A stretch of 64,000 nucleotides of DNA from JBCCCJ01 sp039029315. GTDB taxonomy: Bacteria > Bacteroidota > Bacteroidia > J057. Positions within the stretch are counted from its first letter, which is position 1, and each line of letters begins with the position of its first letter. Shown piece after piece: positions 51,692 through 60,162 of the stretch. The notes beneath the pieces were generated by a model. It did no database searches and was not told the origin of the DNA. It was given only the letters and a program-made list of their open reading frames with translations. A program made the translations under genes and the position numbers. Location: contig JBCCGK010000003.1 of assembly GCA_039029315.1 (NCBI GenBank), forward strand, positions 62,001-126,000. The letters run 5' to 3'.

Positions 51692-53170
51692 CTACTCAAA
51701 AGCTACCTTGACCACAGACAGTGTTCGTCCCCGGTTCTGGAAGTATACCATCAGGGCTTCATTGTTACTGATCTGTTCTGAGTATCGCGGATAGAATTCA
51801 TCTCCAAAATTATAGTCTGGGATCAATGGTACCCGATCTGACACCATGCCTTCGATGGCGACGAAGTTGTAATACACATTGAGTCCCGACCGCCGGGGTT
51901 TGAGTTCATAAAAGACATAGGCGCCATTTCTCCCAACAGCATTGAAGTAAGAGAGAGAAACGGGATTGTCCGACTGCTGCACTTTGTCTACAATGGCATG
52001 CCATTCGATCTCGCCAGCCTGATTGACCGATGTCAGAATCACATCTTCATAATGGTAGATTTTTCTCTCTACCCAGGCGCCATAGAGATCTCGGTAGGAT
52101 TGCTGGGTGAGGTAAAATTTTTCTGCCAGCAAAAGCACACCCCCATCCGATCGCAAGACAATTCCGTCTTTGGGGTCCATATAGAAGTCTCGCAACTCTC
52201 GGCCTTTATCGATTTGTCCAAGGGAGAGATAGTTTCGGAGAAAATCCGCACCGAACTTCTGAGAAGCATTGATCAGCAGATCTCCAGCAGGGGTGATTTT
52301 TTGTAGCAGGGTTCCTGCAATCTGGTCTGTTCCGCGATTGGAATAGAAGCCAGCGACATACATGTTTTCAACCTTGTCCAGTCGGAAAGCCAAATCTGTG
52401 ATGAAGCGATCTCCCAATACAATATAATATTCCTTGCCTACCTGCTTGAACACATCGTATCGGTAGATCAGGTACTGAAAGTCCTGAGCTTCTCTGACTC
52501 GCTGTGATCTGTAAAATTTGCCCAGAATAAAGAGATTGCCAGCATTGCTGACTCTGAGGCTCCGAACCTCAAAGCGATTGTCTGGATATTTGAGAGAAAC
52601 TTCTCCATTTGTGACATAATCTCCAGTCTCGTCAAAGAGATAATACAGAATCTCCTCCGAGTTCTTTTTATTCTGAAGATTTTTGTAACATAACAGGGTT
52701 CGCTTGTTGGGGGACAAGACATATTGCAAATCCACCTTCTGCTCTTTCTGGTTGGGATATACGGACAGAATTTCTTCCTCTACAATGATTTTTCCATCCA
52801 GATCATAGCGATAATAATAGGTTTTGATGACATTTTCTTTTGGGAAAAATTCTGATACAAAAACCAGGATGTTCTCTCCGATGACCGTAACGAAGTCTAC
52901 ATTTTTCCTACCGTTTTGCTGAATGACAGTTTTTTTCCACTCTCTCTTCAAGTCAGTGTCATACTTGATCAACCCCAAATATCGGGAAGAGGCAGTACTG
53001 GTCGCCCCGAAGGTGACCAATCCCTGATCAACGGGAGAAAATTCATAAAAAGTAGGCTTGGGATCTCTGCGGCCTAAATCAAGCTGTGCAGTGATTTCCT
53101 GACTAATGCCCACTGTCATACTTCCGATCAGGGCTAGAATAATCAGCACCCAATTGCGAAGTCTATACAT
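51692..53170 (-). CDS. Secreted propeller-like protein, unknown function
   Basis: 492 residues from the ATG at 53170, chosen for its signal peptide (WVLIILALIGSMTVGISQ). The body is strand-rich and periodic, with units such as NAGNLFILGKFYRSQR, VENMYVAGFYSNRGTDQ and AYVFYELKPRRSGLNVYYN; this suggests a beta-propeller. No T9SS sorting domain or catalytic motif is visible. A small membrane protein gene lies 10 bp upstream, so the two are surely one operon. The function is unknown. Confidence 0.8.
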   Translation of the reverse strand: MYRLRNWVLIILALIGSMTVGISQEITAQLDLGRRDPKPTFYEFSPVDQGLVTFGATSTASSRYLGLIKYDTDLKREWKKTVIQQNGRKNVDFVTVIGENILVFVSEFFPKENVIKTYYYRYDLDGKIIVEEEILSVYPNQKEQKVDLQYVLSPNKRTLLCYKNLQNKKNSEEILYYLFDETGDYVTNGEVSLKYPDNRFEVRSLRVSNAGNLFILGKFYRSQRVREAQDFQYLIYRYDVFKQVGKEYYIVLGDRFITDLAFRLDKVENMYVAGFYSNRGTDQIAGTLLQKITPAGDLLINASQKFGADFLRNYLSLGQIDKGRELRDFYMDPKDGIVLRSDGGVLLLAEKFYLTQQSYRDLYGAWVERKIYHYEDVILTSVNQAGEIEWHAIVDKVQQSDNPVSLSYFNAVGRNGAYVFYELKPRRSGLNVYYNFVAIEGMVSDRVPLIPDYNFGDEFYPRYSEQISNNEALMVYFQNRGRTLSVVKVAFE

Positions 53171-53180
53171 AAATGTGAAA

Positions 53181-53375
53181 TTATTTGTGAGTGAGAATCC
53201 TGTAAGAACGGTATAGCCTAAAAAAACCATACAGCAGTAGTACAATTCCTACAAGATATTTCATCGAAGGTGAGAGTCGTTCAAGATTGGCTGGTGGGTA
53301 AATCTGGACGATTACGCCCATGAAGATGAAGATGATACTCATGACCAGCCCGAAAAGTGCAGTAAATCTTTGCAT
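53181..53375 (-). CDS. Small two-helix membrane protein
   Basis: 64 residues from the ATG at 53375 (a TTG lies three codons upstream at 53384). Two transmembrane segments, LFGLVMSIIFIFMGVIVQIY and YLVGIVLLLYGFFRLY, are joined by a short polar loop (PPANLERLSPSM). The C-terminus is basic (RSYRILTHK). The composition and tight spacing before the secreted propeller-like gene (10 bp) support a real gene. Function unknown; small two-helix proteins of this form are common in Bacteroidota. Confidence 0.75.
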   Translation of the reverse strand: MQRFTALFGLVMSIIFIFMGVIVQIYPPANLERLSPSMKYLVGIVLLLYGFFRLYRSYRILTHK

Positions 53376-53561
53376 AATATTCAAAAAAGATGAGTCAAAA
53401 GGTACGAAGAATTTTCTTTCGTGTCGGCCAAGTTAATAAGTGAGCGCGAATATCTGTATCCGGTAGGGGAATCCAATCGTAAATCCACTTATATTTACCA
53501 ACACAATGAAGCCTTAATTGGTTTACTATAGTGATCAAGGATTGTTAATTTTTCCATAGAC

Positions 53562-55553
53562 ATGATTCGTGCTACCGGTTTTTGGATAATATTCTCGTTG
53601 TTGCTGGGGACCCTTTCAGCTCAAGACACCTTTACCAAAGTATATGGTGGGAAACAGGACGAACATGCCATGTCCGTTATCCAGACCAGAGATGGAGACT
53701 ATGTGGTAGTTGGTTTTACATTTTCATTTGGTGCTGGCAAAAGCGATATCTGGGTGATGAAGGTGGACCCTTATGGAGATATCATTTGGCGAGAGTATTA
53801 TGGGGGAGAGAATTTCGAATGGGCCAATGACCTCATCGAAACCAGAGATGGGAACTATGTCATTGCGGGCTATTCGCGTGATGATGAGACAGATATCAGC
53901 GATGCCTGGGTCTTCCAACTCAACCGGCACGGAGAAATGATGTGGTCCGAAACCTATGGGGGGGATTTTGCTGATGAAGCCAAGTCCATTACCCAGACCG
54001 CAGATGGAGGTTATGCCGTTACGGGATTTACCTTTTCCATCACAAATGGAGAAAGCGATATTTGGGTTCTGCGATTGAATGCTGTTGGGGGGCTATTGTG
54101 GGAAAAAAATTATGGTGGCACTGGGGTAGAACAGGGATATTCGATCATAGAGACCAGAGATGAAGGATTTCTGATCGGGGGCTATCAATCCTACAACAAG
54201 CGCAAACATCTCAAAGCTGATATGCTGGTCGTGAAAATCGATCGCAATGGCAAAGGGATATGGCGACGGGCACATCATGCGCGTGGCAATGATGTCGTCG
54301 AATCTGTACTCGAAACCGATAATGGAGATTTTTTTGTTGCTGGCTGGGGCTTCAACGATGCCAACAATAGCCTTGATGCCAAGGTCCTCAGAGTCAGTTC
54401 CGGTGGCAAAGTCCTGTGGGAACGAAATTTTGGCGGAAAAGGGAAGGATGCAGTATATGATATCGTCCCAACAGATGATGGTGGCTACGCACTCGCAGGA
54501 CAGACTGGCTCCTATGGTTCCAGCTCAGATGTATGGTTGCTCAAATTGGATGAAAACGGAACGGCTACCTGGCAAAAGCGGAGTGAAGGCGAGGCCAGAG
54601 ACTGGGGACATGCGCTTTGCCACACCGAGGATCGTGGATACCTAATAGTAGGTGGGACCAAGAGTTTTGCCGAGGGGGGGAGTGATATGTGTCTGATGAA
54701 AACCGATGCCAGAGGCAATTTTGGAAAAGGTCCCGTGAGAACCGCCAAGATCGATGTAGAAGAAGAAATGCCACTGGATGCCTATACCTCTTCTCCCGAA
54801 ATCTTCAAGCCCGACCTGTATGTCTTGTCAGTAGGAATTTCAGAATTTGATGACCCAAGCGTCAAATTAACCTATGCGCATACAGATGCAGAAGCCATTT
54901 CTGACAAATTCTCAGCGCTGGAAGGAAGTCTTTTCCGAAAGGTAACAGTCAAAACCTTGCAGAATGAGGAAGCTACTCTGCTGAATATCAAACGGCATGT
55001 GTCCTGGCTGGAAAAAGAAGCAACCCAAAAAGATATGGTACTGGTCTTCTATTCCTCTCATGGGGCATTGGATCATAAGGGCAATCTTTACTTGCTCACC
55101 AGGGACTTTGATCCTCATAATTTGTTTGCGACGGCCCTCAACATCAGAGATTTGACCGAAGGCATGAGTGCTACTCCTTGCAAAAAACTGATCTTCCTCG
55201 ATGCCTGCCACAGCGGGCAATCCGGCATGAATCTGCTGGCTTCGATCAAAGCCCTGAATCTCAATGAGGCTGTCGGAGAGATTGTGAGCAAAGAACCAGG
55301 AATTACTGTGATGACCTCTTCCAGTGGGAATGAATTTTCTTATGAAAATCCACGTTGGGGACATGGCGCCTTCACCAAAGCCATTTTGGAAGGACTCAAC
55401 GGAGAAGCCGATTTTAACAACAACCGTGTGATCTCCCTCCTGGAACTGAACCTGTACGTAACTGAGCGTGTCAAGGATCTCACCAATGGCCGCCAACATC
55501 CCTTCACCCCTATCAACCTGTTTGGCGATGTCCCCCTGTTTATCCTCGATTGA
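53562..55553 (+). CDS. Caspase-like (C14) protease fused to a seven-repeat beta-propeller
   Basis: 663 residues with a signal peptide (FWIIFSLLLGTLSAQ). Seven repeats of the form 'TRDGDYVVVGF' (VIQTRDGDYVVVGF, LIETRDGNYVIAGY, ITQTADGGYAVTGF and four more) at about residues 40-385 imply a seven-blade propeller. A caspase-fold domain follows at about 415-660: YVLSVGISEFDDP at its start, catalytic His in VFYSSHGALD (near 499) and Cys in FLDACHSGQSG (near 548), and VMTSSSGNEFSYENPRWGHGAF as the late block. Both catalytic residues are present. No T9SS sorting domain is seen. The substrate is unknown. The propeller probably recruits or senses a partner. The next gene (DksA-type) is 52 bp downstream. 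Confidence 0.92.
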   Translation: MIRATGFWIIFSLLLGTLSAQDTFTKVYGGKQDEHAMSVIQTRDGDYVVVGFTFSFGAGKSDIWVMKVDPYGDIIWREYYGGENFEWANDLIETRDGNYVIAGYSRDDETDISDAWVFQLNRHGEMMWSETYGGDFADEAKSITQTADGGYAVTGFTFSITNGESDIWVLRLNAVGGLLWEKNYGGTGVEQGYSIIETRDEGFLIGGYQSYNKRKHLKADMLVVKIDRNGKGIWRRAHHARGNDVVESVLETDNGDFFVAGWGFNDANNSLDAKVLRVSSGGKVLWERNFGGKGKDAVYDIVPTDDGGYALAGQTGSYGSSSDVWLLKLDENGTATWQKRSEGEARDWGHALCHTEDRGYLIVGGTKSFAEGGSDMCLMKTDARGNFGKGPVRTAKIDVEEEMPLDAYTSSPEIFKPDLYVLSVGISEFDDPSVKLTYAHTDAEAISDKFSALEGSLFRKVTVKTLQNEEATLLNIKRHVSWLEKEATQKDMVLVFYSSHGALDHKGNLYLLTRDFDPHNLFATALNIRDLTEGMSATPCKKLIFLDACHSGQSGMNLLASIKALNLNEAVGEIVSKEPGITVMTSSSGNEFSYENPRWGHGAFTKAILEGLNGEADFNNNRVISLLELNLYVTERVKDLTNGRQHPFTPINLFGDVPLFILD

Positions 55554-55605
55554 AGATACATCAAGTAGGTAGGATCTGATCGCCCACGACCAACCCTCTC
55601 TCCCC

Positions 55606-55947
55606 ATGCACCTCACAGCAGAACAAAAAACAGAGATCAAAAGCAAAATTGAAGATCAAATCATTGATATTCAACAAAAAATCAAGGAGCTGGAGGAGTT
55701 GACCAAACCTATCTCTCCCGACAATGCCATCGGTCGCCTGAGCCGGATGGATGCCATCAACAACAAAAGCGTCAATGAAGCAGGGCTTCGCTCTGCCAAA
55801 TCCAAATTGGTGAAACTCGAACGTGCCCTCAGCAGGATCGACCAATCCGACTTTGGCTACTGCTCTCGATGCAAGCAGCCGATCAAAGTTGGAAGGATTC
55901 TGTTTATGCCGGAGAGTTCCAGATGTGTGCGCTGTGCAGCGAGGTGA
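55606..55947 (+). CDS. DksA/TraR-type zinc finger protein
   Basis: 113 residues. The N-terminal half is a coiled-coil (IEDQIIDIQQKIKELEELT), and the C-terminal zinc finger is CSRCKQPI ... RCVRC, a CXXC-X17-CXXC layout typical of the TraR/DksA family. In Bacteroidota such proteins are thought to bind RNA polymerase like DksA. It lacks the acidic DxxDxA tip motif of classical DksA at the coiled-coil end as far as I can see (the segment reads NAIGRLSRMDAINN). It lies 52 bp after the caspase gene and could be in one transcript. Confidence 0.9.
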   Translation: MHLTAEQKTEIKSKIEDQIIDIQQKIKELEELTKPISPDNAIGRLSRMDAINNKSVNEAGLRSAKSKLVKLERALSRIDQSDFGYCSRCKQPIKVGRILFMPESSRCVRCAAR

Positions 55948-56088
55948 TTCGGCGAGGCTTCTGTGAGGAATGCATAGCTTTATTTATTTTCGTTGATAAA
56001 TAATCGAAAAAATGAATGGATAAGCCTCTTTTTCATTCAAATAAAGCGCCTTTGTTGTTCCTGGCAATCTTTTATATCCCAAAAGCAG

Positions 56089-59000
56089 ATGATTTTCCCC
56101 CCCTTACTTAGATGCCTGCTTGGCCTCCTCATGTGGAGCTGTGTTATAGGCCTGGGGCAAGTTTCTGCTCAACGCATCACATCCCCCCAGCAACTGAAGT
56201 TCTCCTCTTTTGGGAAAGGAGATGGACTCTCCGATCCTGTGATTCTGGATATCGAGCAAGACAGCACTGGTTTTATCTGGTTGGGAACGGAGAACGGCTT
56301 GAATCGTTTTGATGGGAAGCAATTTGTTCCTTTTTATTCAAATCCAACGACTGAGGATGCCCTCCCCTCCAATATCATCACAGCATTGGAACGAGGCGAA
56401 GGACATTCCCTTTGGATTGGAACACAGGATGCCGGGATTTGTCATATGGATACACGGACCAATCAGATTAAGAGAATCCCATGTATCATCGAAGGGGATA
56501 CGATTTCAAATCTATCAGTACAGGATTTTGAATGGGATGGGAATCGGCTTTGGGTGGCGACATTCAAGCAGAAACTGATTCATTATATTCCGAAGGAACA
56601 GACATGGTATCCGGCACACAGGTCTTTGAAAGGGAAATATACACCTGTCGTCCAGCGATTGAGCGATGGGAGCATCCTGGCAGGACTTGCTGGCAAAGGA
56701 CTTCAACAGATCAAACCAGAATACGAACACTTGGGAACAGGCGCATTGAAAGCGGGTGCCTATGCCCCGCCAGCTCAAACGATACAAGCCATTTTGGAAG
56801 ATCGGAAAGGGCGAATCTGGTGTGGAGCCTGGGACAATGGCTTACATGAGTTGAGGGCAGATCATCGTATTCACTCTCTGTTTTTGCATCCACAAGGGAG
56901 ATTCTCACATGATTCTCTCCAAATACATAGTCTGGTAGAAGTAGAAGAAGGGATGATTTGGTTGGGTACTGATCAGGGAGAAGTATGGCAGTTTGACGCT
57001 GAAAGGAAGACATTCGCTCGTATAAATGGATTCCCTATTCCAGTACGCAGAATCAGAAAAATATTTTGCGACAAGAAAGACAATATTTGGATAGGGACAG
57101 ATCAGGGGGTCTTTTTTTATGCAAAAGCCAATGATTTATTTTCTCCCCATTATCTCCCATCATTGCCTCTGGAAGAAGAAATAGGGGTCAGGCATTTCTT
57201 CCAGGCAGGAGATTCGATGCTATGGATAGGAACTGACCAAGGATTGTATCAACAGCCTCTTTCCAATGGCGAAATTCGACTGTTTGCAAAAGAGTTGTCT
57301 ATCACCGCTTTTTTCCCTTATCGGGATCGCTTCCTATTCATCGGGACAAAAAAAGCTGTTTACAGATTGAATCTACGAACCAATCAATTGGAACTGGCTA
57401 TTCAGCGTGTGAGATATTCTGAGAAAGCCTGGGATCCCAATGATCTGATTGCTTCTTCTTTCAGTACGCTCACGGCCTTTGCCCTTGGGCGAGATACGAT
57501 GATTTGGGCAGGGGCTTATGGATGGCAGACCTTGGTGATCCATCCAGAAGAAAGATGGGCCTCTTTCATCGGACTTTCTCTTCAAAGCAGACATACCTTT
57601 TTTACAGACGCCCAACACCGATTGTTCTTGTTGTCAAAAACAGAAGGATTGGCATGTGATCCGACATTCTGGGATGAGGGTGATCCGCAAGAAATCCCTT
57701 CTCCTTCTGTCCTGAAACCTGGCACCTTCGCGCCGGAGGGCAAAACATTTCTGTATCGACAACATTGGCAGAAAGGTCAGGAGTCAGGTCTTTGGAGCAA
57801 TCATCTTGGAGCAATTATTCAAACATCCAACAATCATTATTGGCTCACTTCCCCTTCCAGCGGCTTGTATGAATGGCGGACAGAGCGTTACCCACCCTTT
57901 AGGCATATTCCTTTGCCATTTCACAAAATGGGGAGTCTTTGCCTGGATCATCATGACCATTTGTGGATCATCACCAATGGAGAATTGCTTAATTATATTC
58001 CTCAGAATAGCTCTTTTCGATTATTTGGACCCAATGAAGGCTTACCAGAGAGCGGATTGCAGGGAAAGCTGTATCAAAATCATGAAGGACTCATCTTTGC
58101 AGGAGGCCCAGGATATTGGCTAACTTTTCATCCGGATAGTTTGCAAGAACAAGATATCCAGGCAGATCTGGTCTTAACAACAATTGCTTGCCTGGATCGC
58201 TCTCTTGTCCCTGCTCAGAAAACCTATCAGTTTTCTGAATCAGATCGCAATTACCGATTTGGTTTTTCAGCCCTGGAGTTTGCGCAGCCGGATGCCATCT
58301 CTTATCAATATCAATTGAAAGGCTTGAGTGATAACTGGGTGGAACTAGGCCACCAACAGGAGGTCCAATTTGGTTATCTACCAAGCGGTAACTATGCTTT
58401 CTCGGTGAGGGCCTTGGCCTATGATGGGGAATTGCTGTCAGAATTGAACCCTGTCTCGTTTTCTGTCCAATCCCTTTGGTACAAAAGCTGGTGGTTTCAG
58501 ATGATCTGGGTTTCAATTGTGTTGGGGATAGGATGGGCATTATATCAATGGAGACAACGAATGCGCAAAAAGGCCGACGAGGTCCGAAACCACATTGCCA
58601 GGGATTTGCACGATGATTTAGGGAGTACTTTGGGAAGTATCTCGATTTTCAGTGAAGCGGCGCAGAGTAATCTGGCCCAGGGATCAGAAGAGACAACCAG
58701 GGAAATCCTGCATCTGATTGGCCGACACTCCCGGGAGACCCTCTCCTATATGCGTGACATGATTTGGGCTGTCAATCCCGAAAAAGATCAGGTGTCGGAG
58801 TTGTTGGAAAAAATGGAATCATTTGCCCGAAATACGCTTTCATCAGCACAAATCAAATTGCATTTTCATTCAGACAACTGGTCCAAAGATCAAAAACTGG
58901 ACATGAACACACGCAAGAATGTATTTTTGATCTACAAGGAGTTGGTCTATAATCTGATCAAACACAGTGAAAGTAAAGTTGCACATATCAGTATTCGGGC

Positions 59001-59181
59001 TGCAAAAGATTCTCTGATGGTTCAGATCCAGGATGAGGGGATTGGCTATGATTCCTCTGCTCCTCCTTCAGGAAATGGGTTGAAGAACATCCAACAAAGA
59101 ATTTCTGAGGTGAATGGAGAACTCAAGGTGGCCACTTCCCCTGGTCAAGGATGTCAGACGAATCTTCAGGTCCCGATCTGA
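56089..59181 (+). CDS. Propeller-type sensor histidine kinase (HisKA_3, NarL-type system)
   Basis: 1030 residues from the ATG at 56089, where a signal peptide starts (LLRCLLGLLMWSCVIGLGQ); the open frame extends to 55993. A periplasmic sensor of two propellers made of reg_prop repeats (GFIWLGTENGLNRFDG, DNIWIGTDQGVFFY, SMLWIGTDQGLYQ) is followed by a Y_Y_Y domain (ISYQYQLKGLSDNWVELG), a transmembrane helix near 800-820 (FQMIWVSIVLGIGWALYQW) and a HisKA_3 dimerisation domain with the phospho-His in ARDLHDDLGSTLGSI near 840. The HATPase has LVYNLIKHSESKVAHISI, QIQDEGIGYD and GNGLKNIQQR. The LuxR-type regulator gene 73 bp downstream is its partner. Confidence 0.95.
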   Translation: MIFPPLLRCLLGLLMWSCVIGLGQVSAQRITSPQQLKFSSFGKGDGLSDPVILDIEQDSTGFIWLGTENGLNRFDGKQFVPFYSNPTTEDALPSNIITALERGEGHSLWIGTQDAGICHMDTRTNQIKRIPCIIEGDTISNLSVQDFEWDGNRLWVATFKQKLIHYIPKEQTWYPAHRSLKGKYTPVVQRLSDGSILAGLAGKGLQQIKPEYEHLGTGALKAGAYAPPAQTIQAILEDRKGRIWCGAWDNGLHELRADHRIHSLFLHPQGRFSHDSLQIHSLVEVEEGMIWLGTDQGEVWQFDAERKTFARINGFPIPVRRIRKIFCDKKDNIWIGTDQGVFFYAKANDLFSPHYLPSLPLEEEIGVRHFFQAGDSMLWIGTDQGLYQQPLSNGEIRLFAKELSITAFFPYRDRFLFIGTKKAVYRLNLRTNQLELAIQRVRYSEKAWDPNDLIASSFSTLTAFALGRDTMIWAGAYGWQTLVIHPEERWASFIGLSLQSRHTFFTDAQHRLFLLSKTEGLACDPTFWDEGDPQEIPSPSVLKPGTFAPEGKTFLYRQHWQKGQESGLWSNHLGAIIQTSNNHYWLTSPSSGLYEWRTERYPPFRHIPLPFHKMGSLCLDHHDHLWIITNGELLNYIPQNSSFRLFGPNEGLPESGLQGKLYQNHEGLIFAGGPGYWLTFHPDSLQEQDIQADLVLTTIACLDRSLVPAQKTYQFSESDRNYRFGFSALEFAQPDAISYQYQLKGLSDNWVELGHQQEVQFGYLPSGNYAFSVRALAYDGELLSELNPVSFSVQSLWYKSWWFQMIWVSIVLGIGWALYQWRQRMRKKADEVRNHIARDLHDDLGSTLGSISIFSEAAQSNLAQGSEETTREILHLIGRHSRETLSYMRDMIWAVNPEKDQVSELLEKMESFARNTLSSAQIKLHFHSDNWSKDQKLDMNTRKNVFLIYKELVYNLIKHSESKVAHISIRAAKDSLMVQIQDEGIGYDSSAPPSGNGLKNIQQRISEVNGELKVATSPGQGCQTNLQVPI

Positions 59182-59254
59182 ACAATTCCCCAATATTGGG
59201 GATGTTTTTTTGCTTGAAATCCCTTTTCATTGGTCCCAAAACAGAACGCCTCCC

Positions 59255-59899
59255 ATGAACCCTATCCACGTCAGCATCTTCGATGACAATCCCAGCATCC
59301 GGCACGCCATCTCTCTGCTTCTGCAAACGAAGGCAGGTTTGAAGTTGGTGAGTTCACATGAGGATGTCTCTGAGGTCATTCGCAATATCACAGAATATGA
59401 ACCGGATGTTGTCCTCATGGACATCGACATGCCCAAAAGGGATGGAATAGATGGCCTGCGTGCGATCCGACGGGTATTTCCTCAACTCCCAGTCATCATG
59501 CTGACAGTTTTTGACGATGAGGAGAAGATTTTTGCGGCACTAAGAGCGGGTGCCAATGGATATCTCCTAAAAGAAACTGCACCTCTATTGTTGATTCAGG
59601 CGATTGAGGATGTCTATCAGGGAGGTGCTCCGATGACGCCTTCTATCGCCAAAAAAGTCCTCAGCTATTTTCATTCTCCCGTCCTTCAAAAACAAAATGC
59701 CCAATATCGACTAACCAAAAGAGAACAAGAGGTTCTTTCTTGTCTGGTCAATGGCCTTTCTTACAAAGAAACAGGAGTACAATTATTTATTAGTTTCGAA
59801 ACGGTACGCTCTCATATCCGCAAGATTTATGAAAAATTGCATGTCAGCTCCTTAACTGAAGCTGTGGCAAAGGCGATTCGGGAGGGATTGGTGGAGTGA
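59255..59899 (+). CDS. LuxR/NarL-family response regulator
   Basis: 214 residues from the ATG at 59255, which starts directly at the receiver domain; the frame upstream overlaps the kinase gene and is not credible. The receiver domain has the acidic pair in FDDNP, phospho-acceptor Asp56 in VVLMDIDMP and the Lys in YLLKE. The C-terminal LuxR HTH is LTKREQEVLSCLVNGLSYKE ... TVRSHIRKIYEKLHV. With the upstream propeller kinase it forms a two-component pair. Confidence 0.95.
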   Translation: MNPIHVSIFDDNPSIRHAISLLLQTKAGLKLVSSHEDVSEVIRNITEYEPDVVLMDIDMPKRDGIDGLRAIRRVFPQLPVIMLTVFDDEEKIFAALRAGANGYLLKETAPLLLIQAIEDVYQGGAPMTPSIAKKVLSYFHSPVLQKQNAQYRLTKREQEVLSCLVNGLSYKETGVQLFISFETVRSHIRKIYEKLHVSSLTEAVAKAIREGLVE

Positions 59900-59907
59900 A
59901 AGAATCG

Positions 59908-60162
59908 TTATTCTGCAAAAAATAATTCCAAATAGGTCTCTGGCGTAATAAATGGAATCTCACTAGATCGAAATCCTTTTGCATCCCTCGCAATGATCAC
60001 TTTACTCCCCCCATGATAGGCTGAAAAATACTGTAATCCATCTTCAAAATCACTGAAAGAGCCGTATAGCACTTTCCCAACCTCCAATACCCCCAATAAT
60101 GGTGATACCTTCTCCTGAGGAAAAGGAAGAATTTTGATGATGTAAAGGACCAATAGGGTCAT
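59908..60162 (-). pseudogene. PIN-domain (VapC-like) gene remnant
   Basis: 84 residues from an ATG at 60162. The second half matches the C-terminal half of Bacteroidota PIN-domain toxins: DFEDGLQYFSAYHGGSKVIIARDAKGFRSSEIPFITPETY. The N-terminal half, with the first conserved Asp and the rest of the active site, is absent; the sequence before GSFSDFEDG only loosely follows the family. So the gene is truncated and should be inactive as a nuclease. No antitoxin is visible. The first 25 codons lie in the segment duplicated at 61896, so the truncation predates or accompanies the duplication. Confidence 0.75.

Noticed and set aside
42000..60000. A complete defence or toxin-antitoxin island
   Set aside because: Despite the caspase-like protein, the toxin-like protein and a PIN remnant nearby, no recognised defence module, immunity gene, integrase or att-like repeat frames the region.
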